A stretch of DNA of 6,612 bases from Oxalobacteraceae bacterium. Its GTDB lineage: Bacteria; Pseudomonadota; Gammaproteobacteria; Burkholderiales; Burkholderiaceae_D. The first letter of the stretch is position 1. Each line of letters opens with the position of its first letter. The stretch spans positions 1 to 6,612 of the forward strand of contig CANFGA010000182.1 in assembly GCA_947446335.1 (NCBI GenBank). Reading direction: 5' to 3'. This document shows, in pieces, positions 1 to 5,430 of this stretch. Under the pieces are notes generated by a model, which did no database searches, had not been told where the DNA came from, and worked only from the letters and a program-made list of their open reading frames with translations. The translations under genes were made by a program, and so were the position numbers.

Positions 1-52
1 CGATGATGCCGGCAGCCCACCCGGTTGCATGATGCGCTTTATTGGATGCCAT
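1..52 (-). CDS. N-terminal fragment of a possible YdjM-like membrane-bound metal-dependent hydrolase (runs off left edge)
   Basis: Reading the minus strand from an ATG at 52-50, the frame stays open to the window edge and gives MASNKAHHATGWAAGII, 17 residues. A short Met-Ala-Ser/Asn-Lys-x-His start followed at once by Thr-Gly and a hydrophobic small-residue stretch resembles the beginning of YdjM/DUF457-type proteins, which are inner-membrane predicted metal-dependent hydrolases with an N-terminal histidine. No good Shine-Dalgarno sequence is visible before the ATG, which weakens the call. The context supports it: a promoter with a LexA box lies about 45-80 bases upstream on the same strand, and E. 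coli ydjM is an SOS gene with LexA boxes. The family assignment rests on 17 residues plus the operator and is an inference; the rest of the gene is outside the window. Confidence 0.4.
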   Translation of the reverse strand, partial: MASNKAHHATGWAAGII

Positions 53-97
53 GTTGAGGTGAAACACTTTACAGGTGATGCGAACGGTGAAGAAGAC

Positions 98-113
98 ATG
101 TATAGATATACAG
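98..113 (-). promoter_or_regulatory. Probable LexA (SOS) box
   Basis: The 16-mer ATGTATAGATATACAG matches the CTGTATATATATACAG consensus of gamma- and betaproteobacterial LexA boxes at 14 of 16 positions. The ACAG half is perfect and the other half has one change (ATGT for CTGT). A second CTGTATAT half-site, read on the minus strand, begins at 127, exactly 14 bases upstream of the first, but its partner half is poor. The box covers the -10 region of the minus-strand promoter at 103-131, where a bound repressor would block transcription toward the gene starting at 52. Confidence 0.65.
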
Positions 114-131
114 TTGTGAATATACAGTCAA
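103..131 (-). promoter_or_regulatory. Candidate sigma-70 promoter under the LexA box
   Basis: On the minus strand TTGACT (131-126) is followed after 17 bases by TATCTA (108-103). The -35 element is one base from consensus; the -10 matches only its first three bases. Transcription would start near 96 and read into the ATG at 52 with a leader of about 45 bases. The overlap with the LexA-like box suggests a repressed promoter. Confidence 0.4.
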
Positions 132-170
132 ATCGCGTTGCAAGCAGGGTGGCAGTGGCATTTTGATGAA

Positions 171-225
171 AAAATCAGGTCAAAAAATGGTTTTTAACCG
201 GATATACTGTTTTCGGCCTGATTTT
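171..225. repeat. 9-bp inverted repeat with a long spacer
   Basis: AAAATCAGG (171-179) is the exact reverse complement of CCTGATTTT (217-225), with 37 bases between. The spacer is A/T-rich and contains smaller symmetries such as GGTT/AACC at 189-199. It lies in the non-coding stretch between the phasin terminator and the LexA-type promoter. The loop is too long for a standard terminator, and no function can be assigned. Nothing else is visible between 132 and 330. Confidence 0.3.
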
Positions 226-330
226 ATTGTGCATCTGGCCATACCGCTGCAAACAGCGTGCATCTTGCCGAAGCCTGGGTCGCACTTGAAGTCGTGTGCG
301 CTGGTGCGCAATACACGTTGCGCCATTGAA

Positions 331-365
331 AAAGGCCAGCACCGCGTCGCGCGGTGCTGGCCTTT
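331..365 (-). terminator. Rho-independent terminator of the phasin gene
   Basis: A perfect 16-bp stem, AAAGGCCAGCACCGCG (331-346) with its exact complement at 350-365, closes a 3-base loop. Read on the minus strand it ends in TTTTT (333-329). It starts 30 bases after the phasin stop codon. Because the arms begin with A and end with T runs, it may also act weakly in the other direction. Confidence 0.9.
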
Positions 366-395
366 CGGACCGGATCGAGGCCAGGTGTTACCGGT

Positions 396-956
396 CTATT
401 TTTTGCCTGCTTTGGCGCTGCTCTTGGCTGGCGTCACTTGCGCTGACGCCTTTGCGATCTCGGCTTCGACGGCTTGCACCGCTTCCTTGGTCGCCTTGCT
501 CACTTGTTCGTAACCGTTGAAGGCATTGTCGATCGCCGCCTTGACGATGGCGACCGCGTTTTCGGAACCGGGGCGCACATTCTGGGTCACGTCATAGATC
601 AGCGCGCTCAAATTGCTTTTCGCTTCGGCCAGATGGGCGTCGGCAGCGACAGTGAATTCCTTGTGGATATCCTTCATGATATCGCTCAATTGCTGGTTGT
701 AGGCGGCAGCTCCCGCCAGACCCGGCTGCGCTTGCGCTGCAGCGAGCGCCAGCGCCGCTTTCGGATCCTTGACCTGGCTCATTTCCTTGCCGGCGGCAAG
801 CGATTCCTCGACCTGTGATTTGGCCGTGGCCAGATTCAGGGCCAGCACTTGTTCGACGCCCTGAACCGCCTTGCTGGTCAGCGCATTGAAGGTCATCAGT
901 TGAAATTCAAAAAGACTTTTTGTGGCAGATGCAAATTGTTCGGGATTGGTAAACAT
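396..956 (-). CDS. phaP: Phasin family protein (PHA granule-associated)
   Basis: This 186-residue protein begins MFTNPEQFASATKSLFEFQL, the typical opening of the betaproteobacterial phasin family (Phasin_2/TIGR01841). Phasins are small amphipathic proteins that coat polyhydroxyalkanoate granules in the cytoplasm, limiting coalescence and affecting granule size and number. The family core covers roughly residues 5-110 and is predicted to be helical and Ala/Gln/Glu-rich. The last 35 residues form an Ala/Lys-rich tail ending in KAGKK, as in many phasins. There is no cysteine, signal peptide or membrane segment. The ATG at 956 is preceded by a strong Shine-Dalgarno sequence, GGAGGAG (969-963), 6 bases away, which fixes the start. 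A candidate promoter lies at 1028-1056 and a strong terminator at 331-365, so the gene can be monocistronic, although the small gene upstream on the same strand could read into it. The family call is secure; which phasin paralogue it is cannot be told. Confidence 0.92.
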   Translation of the reverse strand: MFTNPEQFASATKSLFEFQLMTFNALTSKAVQGVEQVLALNLATAKSQVEESLAAGKEMSQVKDPKAALALAAAQAQPGLAGAAAYNQQLSDIMKDIHKEFTVAADAHLAEAKSNLSALIYDVTQNVRPGSENAVAIVKAAIDNAFNGYEQVSKATKEAVQAVEAEIAKASAQVTPAKSSAKAGKK

Positions 957-1027
957 GCAGTTCTCCTCCGGTTTGAATGGGTGCGGCTGAACTTCTTTGC
1001 GGTTCTGGTCTGGCTGGTGCTGGTCTT

Positions 1028-1056
1028 ATTATTTAGCAAGCGCAGGTTTTGTGCAA
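1028..1056 (-). promoter_or_regulatory. Candidate promoter of the phasin gene
   Basis: On the minus strand TTGCAC (1056-1051) is followed after 17 bases by AATAAT (1033-1028). The predicted start near 1021 gives a leader of about 65 bases before the phasin ATG. The -35 element lies inside the 3' end of the small upstream gene. The sequence around it, GCACAAAACCTG, loosely resembles the PhaR-type repeat described upstream of Ralstonia phasin genes, but too imperfectly to call an operator. Confidence 0.4.
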
Positions 1057-1238
1057 TGGCTATCTTGATAGGGGCCATGCGCCTTTTCCCAGCCGGGGCC
1101 CAGTGGTGTTTGCGAGCAGGCGAGGGCGCCGTCGACCTTGCTGCGCCACTGGTACCAGGATGCCGGTGCCGCTGCCGATGCGCCGCACGCGAAGAGGCAG
1201 ATGCATGCCAGCAGCATCTTCCTTGGTTTGTCGAGCAT
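1029..1238 (-). CDS. Small exported protein of unknown function
   Basis: I do not recognise a named family. The 69-residue product has a basic start (MLDKPRK), a hydrophobic core at residues 8-18 and an Ala-rich cleavage-like stretch at 20-26, so it looks like a secreted or periplasmic protein. Cysteines at 12 and 18 sit in sequences (LLAC, LFAC) that only loosely resemble a lipobox; a lipoprotein is possible but not favoured. The mature part of about 45 residues is Trp- and Pro-rich (W28, W31, W50) and has two cysteines (C41, C62) that could form a disulfide. Reality of the gene is supported by a strong Shine-Dalgarno sequence, AAGGGAG, 6 bases before the ATG and a perfect TATAAT at 1278-1273. 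It ends 72 bases before the phasin start on the same strand, and its tail overlaps the candidate phasin promoter. A link to PHA metabolism is not shown. Confidence 0.7.
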   Translation of the reverse strand: MLDKPRKMLLACICLFACGASAAAPASWYQWRSKVDGALACSQTPLGPGWEKAHGPYQDSHCTKPALAK

Positions 1239-1272
1239 GATGAACTCCCTTCACAAGTGCAGGTCTGCGCTG

Positions 1273-1301
1273 ATTATACAAAGATCGTGCATCGGGTTCG
1301 G
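1273..1301 (-). promoter_or_regulatory. Candidate promoter of the small exported-protein gene
   Basis: A perfect TATAAT lies at 1278-1273 on the minus strand, about 35 bases before the ATG at 1238, giving a leader of about 28 bases. The -35 region at 17-base spacing (CCGAAC, 1301-1296) is a poor match, so an activator or an alternative -35 may be involved. It lies downstream of the terminator of the left tRNA gene, so the gene appears to be transcribed independently. Confidence 0.45.
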
Positions 1302-1357
1302 GGTTGCGCTGCTTTTCGAGGGGGGTGTCTGCGCGGGCGTCGATGGATGGGCCAAGA

Positions 1358-1393
1358 AAAAAGCCGCACACTCGTGAGAGTGTGCGGCTTTTT
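1358..1393 (-). terminator. Terminator of the left tRNA-Leu gene
   Basis: A 16-bp perfect stem (1358-1373 with 1378-1393; core AAGCCGCACACTC) has a GTGA loop. On the minus strand it ends in a run of T and lies 20 bases beyond the encoded CCA of the tRNA. The symmetrical A and T runs suggest it could work in both directions. Confidence 0.88.
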
Positions 1394-1413
1394 CTTTACT
1401 ACATGTTGGGTAG

Positions 1414-1498
1414 TGGTGCCCACGGAGGGACTCGAACCCCCACACCTTACGGCACATGGACCTGAACCATGCGCGTCTACCAATTCCGCCACGTGGGC
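1414..1498 (-). tRNA. tRNA-Leu(CAG), left copy
   Basis: On the minus strand this 85-base gene includes the encoded CCA (1416-1414). The acceptor stem pairs GCCCACG with CGTGGGC, and the discriminator base is A. The D-arm sequence GGCGGAATTGGTAGACGC is typical of leucine tRNAs. The anticodon stem CATGG/CCATG encloses the loop TTCAGGT, which gives anticodon CAG for the CUG codon. There is an extended class II variable arm, and the T arm carries TTCGAGT. It is identical base for base to the copy at 1675-1759. It has its own promoter (1538-1567) and terminator (1358-1393). Confidence 0.97.
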
Positions 1499-1537
1499 AA
1501 ACAGCCTTTTGGGGCTCTCGGTAGCACCGAGGCACGC

Positions 1538-1567
1538 ATCATAACCGTTGGCGCCCGATTTGGTCAA
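1538..1567 (-). promoter_or_regulatory. Promoter of the left tRNA-Leu gene
   Basis: On the minus strand TTGACC (1567-1562) is followed after 18 bases by TATGAT (1543-1538); each hexamer is one base from consensus. The bases after the -10 (GCGTGCC) are GC-rich, as in the discriminators of stable-RNA promoters under stringent control. The start near 1531 gives a leader of about 33 bases. That leader can form two small hairpins (CTCGGT/ACCGAG and AGCC/GGCT). The promoter lies downstream of the right copy's terminator, making the left tRNA gene an independent unit. Confidence 0.65.
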
Positions 1568-1617
1568 TGACAATTTTTCATCGTTGGCGAACAGGAAGAA
1601 AGAGCGATGCAAATGAA

Positions 1618-1653
1618 AAAACGCCGCAAGCTTGTCAAGGCTTGCGGCGTTTT
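1618..1653 (-). terminator. Terminator of the right tRNA-Leu gene
   Basis: The stem CGCCGCAAGC (1622-1631) with GCTTGCGGCG (1640-1649) is extended by AAAA/TTTT to 14 bp and has an 8-base loop. It ends in T-rich sequence on the minus strand and lies 22 bases beyond the tRNA CCA. The bases between the tRNA and the hairpin (CTACC...AGTAAAGAAAA) are partly shared with the left copy, showing that the duplicated unit included its terminator. Confidence 0.87.
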
Positions 1654-1674
1654 CTTTACTGCTTATTCGGTAGA

Positions 1675-1759
1675 TGGTGCCCACGGAGGGACTCGAACCC
1701 CCACACCTTACGGCACATGGACCTGAACCATGCGCGTCTACCAATTCCGCCACGTGGGC
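1675..1759 (-). tRNA. tRNA-Leu(CAG), right copy
   Basis: This 85-base minus-strand gene is identical to the copy at 1414-1498, including the CAG anticodon in the loop TTCAGGT, the class II variable arm and the encoded CCA (1677-1675). It is transcribed from one or both upstream promoters (1781-1809 and 1891-1918) and terminated at 1618-1653. Two copies fit the heavy use of CTG leucine codons in the genes of this window. It lies head-to-head with rnr. Confidence 0.97.
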
Positions 1760-1780
1760 ATTCTTGCTGCAACTGCCGGC

Positions 1781-1809
1781 ATTATATCTGCCTGAAGAGT
1801 TTTGCGCCA
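1781..1809 (-). promoter_or_regulatory. Proximal promoter of the right tRNA-Leu gene
   Basis: A perfect TATAAT lies at 1786-1781 on the minus strand, with a weak -35 (TGGCGC, 1809-1804) at 17-base spacing. It is followed by a GC-rich discriminator, GCCGGC, typical of tRNA promoters that respond to ppGpp. The start near 1774 leaves a leader of about 15 bases before the mature tRNA. Confidence 0.6.
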
Positions 1810-1890
1810 GATGAACTTTCGCTCCTTGCTGCACATCGACTCCTGTTTTGCTTTTCTCGTTTTCAACTTGCGCTGTCTGCGAGAGAAAAG

Positions 1891-1944
1891 AGTATATATC
1901 AATATTGCAAAATGTCAATTGACGCGGTCATTTTTTTAAAAAAT
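1891..1944 (-). promoter_or_regulatory. Strong distal promoter toward tRNA-Leu, with UP-like A/T tract
   Basis: On the minus strand a consensus TTGACA (1918-1913) is followed after 16 bases by TATACT (1896-1891), five of six bases matching. An A/T tract at 1944-1930 falls where an UP element would sit relative to this promoter. The start near 1884 would give a leader of about 125 bases ahead of the right tRNA-Leu gene. No convincing gene lies in that leader, so this may be the upstream member of a tandem tRNA promoter pair. The -35 half of the palindrome GTCAATTGAC (1914-1923) also presents TTGACG on the plus strand, but no matching -10 for rnr follows it. Confidence 0.55.
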
Positions 1945-2077
1945 GGCGTGCGTTAGGTAAACCGCGCCGACCTCCGGTACACTACGGGCTACGTTTGTCC
2001 TCCGTGTCAATCTTGATGGCGTCAGTTCGCGTGACGACACCGATCTGCGACTGTCAATAATAACCATAGAAATACTC

Positions 2078-4534
2078 TTGAGCCAACATACCCACACCAT
2101 TCCCAGCCGGGAGGAAATTCTCGGTATTTTCCGCAGCGCCAAGGCGCCGCTGGACACGGATGCACTTGCGCGCGCGCTTGACGTCAACCCCGAATCGACC
2201 GATGTTCTGCTGCGCCGGCTCAATGCCATGGCGCGCGACGGCCAGTTGCAGCCCGGCGTGGACGGCATGTTCTCGTTGGCCGAGCAACCTGGCTTTGTCG
2301 CCGGGCGCGTCAGCAGCCATCGCGACGGCTTCGGTTTCGTGATTCCGGACGATGCCAGCGACGACCTGTTCCTGTCCGAAAAAGAAATGCAAAAAGTCTT
2401 GCACGGTGACCGTGTGTTGGCGCGCGTGACCGGCACCGACCGCCGCGGCCGACCGGAAGGCACGATCGTCGAAGTCGTGACCCGCGCCAACAGCCATATC
2501 ATCGGACGCTTGATCAATGAAAGCGGGACTTGGGTCGTGGCGCCGGAAGACAAGCGCATCAGCCAGGACATCCTGGTCAGCGGCACCACCGCCAAGGCCA
2601 AGGCTGGCCAGATCGTCAGCATCGAATTGACCGAGCAGCCATCGCGCTTCAAGCAGCCGGTAGGGCGCATCGTCGAAGTGCTGGGCGAACTCGATGATCC
2701 AGGGATGGAAATCGAAATCGCGGTGCGCAAATTCGGCGTCCCGCATCTGTTTTCGGCGCCGGCGCTCAAGCAAGCGACCAAGTTGCCAACCGAAGTGCAT
2801 GACGCCGACTTGCAAGAGCGGGTCGATTTGCGCGATGTGCCGATGGTCACGATCGACGGCGAAGATGCGCGCGATTTCGATGATGCGGTGTATTGTGAAA
2901 AAGTCAAAGTCGGGCGCGCCAACTGTTTCCGCCTGATCGTCGCCATTGCCGACGTCAGCCACTATGTCAAGCCCGGCGACGCGCTCGACATCGATGCGCT
3001 CGAGCGCAGCACCTCGGTCTATTTTCCGCGCCGCGTGATTCCCATGCTGCCGGAGAAACTGTCGAACGGGCTGTGTTCGCTCAATCCGGCGGTCGACCGT
3101 TTGACGCTGGTTTGCGATGCAGTCATCAGCGACAAGGGCGACATCAAGGCTTACCAGTTCTACCCCGCCGTGATCCATTCGGCAGCGCGCCTGACCTACG
3201 ATCAGGTCGCCGATGCGCTGGCCAATCCGGCCGGAGCCGAAGCCCAGCGCCGCGCGCAAGTCATGCCGCATTTGAAAGATTTGAATCAAGTCTACCTGGC
3301 GCTGCTGCAAGCGCGCAGCGTACGCGGCGCGATCGATTTCGAGACCACGGAAACCTATATTGTTGCCAATGCCAACGGCAAGATCGAAAAGATCATTCCG
3401 CGCACCCGCAACGATGCGCACAAGATCATCGAGGAATGCATGCTGGCGGCCAACGTGTGCGCGGCCGACTTGCTGCTGCGTCACAAGCATCCCGGCACCT
3501 ATCGCATCCATGCCAGTCCGACCAAGGAAAAGCTGAACCAGGTGCGCACTTTCCTGAAGCAGATGGGCTTGAATCTGGGCGGCGGCGATACCCCGTCGGC
3601 CTCCGATTACGCCGAACTGATGAAGAAAGTAAAGCCGCGCCCGGATGCGGCGCTGCTGCAAACGATGTTGCTGCGTTCGATGCAGCAAGCCGTCTACAGC
3701 CCCGACAACATCGGCCATTTCGGCTTGGCGTATGAAGCGTACGCGCATTTCACCAGCCCGATCCGGCGCTATCCCGACTTGCTGACGCACCGCGCGATCA
3801 AGGCGATCTTGCAAGGCAAGCGCTATGAGCCGAAGATCGCCAACGTCGGCGGCTTGAACACCAATGTGTCGAACGCGACGCGCAAGCAGCAAGCGCGCGA
3901 CAAGGCTGAAGGCAAGCAAAAGCAAGCCGCCGACCTGACCATCTGGGATGCGCTGGGCGTGCATTGCTCGGCCAACGAGCGGCGCGCCGACGAAGCGTCG
4001 CGCGATGTCGAAGCCTGGCTCAAGTGCTATTTCATGCAAGACAAGCTGGGCGAGGAATTCACCGGTGTCATCACCGGCGTGACCACCTTCGGCATTTTCG
4101 TGCAGCTCGACGAACTGTATGTCGAAGGCCTGGTCCATGTGACCGAACTAGGCACCGATTACTTCCAGTACGACGATGCGCGCCACGAATTACGCGGCGA
4201 ACGCAGCGGCAAGCGCTACCAGTTGACCGATCGCGTCAGCGTGCAAGTGGTGCGCGTCGATCTCGAGTCGCGCAAGATCGATCTGCGCTTGGCTGGTGCC
4301 GAAGCCGCCGATGGCCAGTCCGATGGTTCTGGCGTCGCAGGCAAATCGGGCAAGTCGAACAAGCCCGGCAAGGGCAACGCGCCAGCCATGGTCAAGCCGG
4401 GTCCGAAAACCCAGTCACGCTTCGATGGCAAGGCGAGCGAGGGTGCTCGCTCCGGCAAACCTCGGCACGGCAGCACAGGCCCCGGCACCGGCGCAAGCAA
4501 ACCTGTTTCAAAATCTGGCAAGAAGAAGCGATAG
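2078..4534 (+). CDS. rnr: Ribonuclease R (3'-5' exoribonuclease)
   Basis: This 818-residue protein is the processive 3'-to-5' exoribonuclease that degrades structured RNA, including rRNA fragments and mRNA, releasing nucleotide monophosphates in a Mg-dependent reaction. It acts in the cytoplasm and on stalled ribosomes. Domains in order: winged-helix/HTH start (about 9-68), two cold-shock OB domains (about 72-235), RNB catalytic domain (about 245-590), S1 RNA-binding domain (658-738), and a Lys/Gly/Ser/Pro-rich tail of about 80 residues. The catalytic aspartates of motif IDGEDARDFDDAV are D260, D266, D268 and D269, matching E. coli D272, D278, D280 and D281; the RNB signature HFTSPIRRYPDL begins at H557. 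Length is close to E. coli RNase R (813). The start is TTG at 2078: no ATG or GTG lies in frame upstream, the translation from there (SQ...IPSREEIL) resembles the E. coli N-terminus, and the Shine-Dalgarno sequence is weak. No convincing promoter is seen; TACACT at 1978-1983 is one weak -10 candidate. It is followed 3 bases later by rlmB. Confidence 0.97.
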   Translation: MSQHTHTIPSREEILGIFRSAKAPLDTDALARALDVNPESTDVLLRRLNAMARDGQLQPGVDGMFSLAEQPGFVAGRVSSHRDGFGFVIPDDASDDLFLSEKEMQKVLHGDRVLARVTGTDRRGRPEGTIVEVVTRANSHIIGRLINESGTWVVAPEDKRISQDILVSGTTAKAKAGQIVSIELTEQPSRFKQPVGRIVEVLGELDDPGMEIEIAVRKFGVPHLFSAPALKQATKLPTEVHDADLQERVDLRDVPMVTIDGEDARDFDDAVYCEKVKVGRANCFRLIVAIADVSHYVKPGDALDIDALERSTSVYFPRRVIPMLPEKLSNGLCSLNPAVDRLTLVCDAVISDKGDIKAYQFYPAVIHSAARLTYDQVADALANPAGAEAQRRAQVMPHLKDLNQVYLALLQARSVRGAIDFETTETYIVANANGKIEKIIPRTRNDAHKIIEECMLAANVCAADLLLRHKHPGTYRIHASPTKEKLNQVRTFLKQMGLNLGGGDTPSASDYAELMKKVKPRPDAALLQTMLLRSMQQAVYSPDNIGHFGLAYEAYAHFTSPIRRYPDLLTHRAIKAILQGKRYEPKIANVGGLNTNVSNATRKQQARDKAEGKQKQAADLTIWDALGVHCSANERRADEASRDVEAWLKCYFMQDKLGEEFTGVITGVTTFGIFVQLDELYVEGLVHVTELGTDYFQYDDARHELRGERSGKRYQLTDRVSVQVVRVDLESRKIDLRLAGAEAADGQSDGSGVAGKSGKSNKPGKGNAPAMVKPGPKTQSRFDGKASEGARSGKPRHGSTGPGTGASKPVSKSGKKKR

Positions 4535-4537
4535 CAC

Positions 4538-5281
4538 ATGAAGAACAAGATGATATTTGGGTTCCACGCGGTGACCTCGCGTTTGCGTCACGAGGCTCAA
4601 TCAGTGGAAGAAATTTTTGTCGATGCCGGTCGCACCGACCGCCGCATGCAAGACCTGGTTGCTGCCGCGAAAGCGGTGGGCGTGCGCGTGATGCCGGTCG
4701 ATTCGGCGCGCCTCGACAAGATCGTCGGCACCCGCCGCCACCAGGGCGTGATCGCGTTCGCGGCCGAACTGGCGCTGGCGCGCAACCTCGATGAATTGCT
4801 CGATGCGATCGACGGTCCGCCGCTGCTCTTGGTGCTCGACGGGATCACCGATCCGCACAATCTGGGCGCCTGCTTGCGCGTGGCCGACGGCGTGGGCGCC
4901 CATGCGGTGATCGTGCCGAAAGACCGTGCAGTGGGCTTGAATGCGACGGCGGCCAAGGTTGCCAGCGGCGCCGCCGAGACCGTGCCTTACATCACCGTCA
5001 CCAACTTGGCGCGCACCTTGCGCGAATTGAAGGAACGCGACATCTGGCTGATCGGCACCAGCGACGATGGCGAAAAAGGCTTGTACGAAGCCGATTTCAC
5101 CGGGCCGACCGCGCTGGTGATGGGTTCGGAAGGCGAGGGCATGCGCCGCTTGACGCGCGAAACTTGCGACATGCTGGTCAGCATCCCGATGTTCGGTTCG
5201 GTCGAAAGCCTGAATGTGTCGGTTGCTGCCGGCGTCTGCCTGTACGAAGCGCGCCGCCAGCGCATCGCCCGGGAAGGCTGA
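4538..5281 (+). CDS. rlmB: 23S rRNA (guanosine-2251-2'-O)-methyltransferase RlmB
   Basis: This 247-residue SpoU-family (SPOUT, trefoil-knot) enzyme transfers a methyl group from S-adenosylmethionine to the 2'-hydroxyl of G2251 in the peptidyl-transferase P loop of 23S rRNA. An N-terminal RNA-binding domain occupies about residues 1-75 and the catalytic knot domain about 95-243. All three SpoU motifs are intact: motif 1 DPHNLGACLR with N108 and R114, motif 2 MGSEGEGM with E198, and motif 3 SLNVSVA with N226 and S228. As I recall the E. coli protein, these conserved residues carry the same numbers there. The ATG follows the rnr stop after 3 bases, and the purine-rich AGAAGAAG at the end of rnr serves as a weak Shine-Dalgarno sequence. 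The two genes are therefore co-transcribed, an arrangement also found in E. coli, joining RNA decay and ribosome maturation. Confidence 0.96.
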   Translation: MKNKMIFGFHAVTSRLRHEAQSVEEIFVDAGRTDRRMQDLVAAAKAVGVRVMPVDSARLDKIVGTRRHQGVIAFAAELALARNLDELLDAIDGPPLLLVLDGITDPHNLGACLRVADGVGAHAVIVPKDRAVGLNATAAKVASGAAETVPYITVTNLARTLRELKERDIWLIGTSDDGEKGLYEADFTGPTALVMGSEGEGMRRLTRETCDMLVSIPMFGSVESLNVSVAAGVCLYEARRQRIAREG

Positions 5282-5306
5282 TCGCGCAGATTCAGTCGTT
5301 GGCATG

Positions 5307-5340
5307 AGGGGGACAGGTTCGATTGCGAACCTGTCCCCTT
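5307..5340 (+). terminator. Hairpin after rlmB; possible terminator and REP-like element
   Basis: GGGGACAGGTTCG (5309-5321) pairs perfectly with CGAACCTGTCCCC (5326-5338) around an ATTG loop, and flanking A/T and G/T pairs extend the stem to 5307-5340. It lies 25 bases after the rlmB stop. A short T run (TTTT, 5344-5347) follows, so it can end the rnr-rlmB transcript. Stems of this GGGGACAG/CTGTCCCC type also occur as dispersed REP-like repeats in proteobacterial genomes, so it may be a repeat serving as a terminator. Confidence 0.65.
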
Positions 5341-5360
5341 CTGTTTTAATGTGTCCCCTT
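5332..5360. repeat. Direct repeat TGTCCCCTT next to the hairpin
   Basis: TGTCCCCTT occurs at 5332-5340, in the right arm of the hairpin, and again at 5352-5360. Similar bases follow each copy (CTGT and ATTGT). The second copy has no pairing partner nearby and looks like a partial second unit of the same repeat family. The rest of the rlmB-cysE gap is unremarkable except for a weak cysE -10 candidate, TAACAT (5396-5401). Confidence 0.45.
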
Positions 5361-5430
5361 ATTGTCAATCTCCTGCAGCCAAGCGCGCAATCGGCTAACA
5401 TGATGTCCCATTGACCAATTCGATAGCCTC

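Noticed and set aside
112..127. A second full LexA box next to the first
   Set aside because: Only one half (ATATACAG) matches; the opposite half, AGTTGTGA, does not fit CTGT at the correct spacing, so it is kept as a half-site only.
163..513. Plus-strand frame of 116 codons
   Set aside because: It runs through the phasin terminator and the antisense of the phasin gene, and has no ribosome binding site or family resemblance.
1414..1759. Two identical 85-base direct repeats that might suggest a CRISPR or mobile element
   Set aside because: They are complete tRNA-Leu genes with cloverleaf structure and individual terminators; there are no further repeat units and no spacers of regular size.
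1919..1947. TTGACG on the plus strand as the rnr -35 element
   Set aside because: The bases 16-18 positions downstream (around AATGGC) do not resemble a -10, so only the minus-strand promoter at this palindrome is supported.
849..1956. Open frames across the tRNA genes (849-1544 plus, 1567-1956 plus, 1274-1918 minus)
   Set aside because: Their shared peptides (for example AELVDAHGSGPCAVRCGG and GLEPPHLTAHGPEPCA) are translations of the tRNA-Leu sequence, a well-known source of false proteins; the rest has no family resemblance.
2054..4138. A 694-codon open frame antisense to rnr, plus a shorter one at 1936-2946
   Set aside because: Long antisense frames are expected opposite GC-rich genes. 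The translation is rich in Arg, His, Gln and Leu, with no recognisable domain, and rnr on the other strand is unambiguous.
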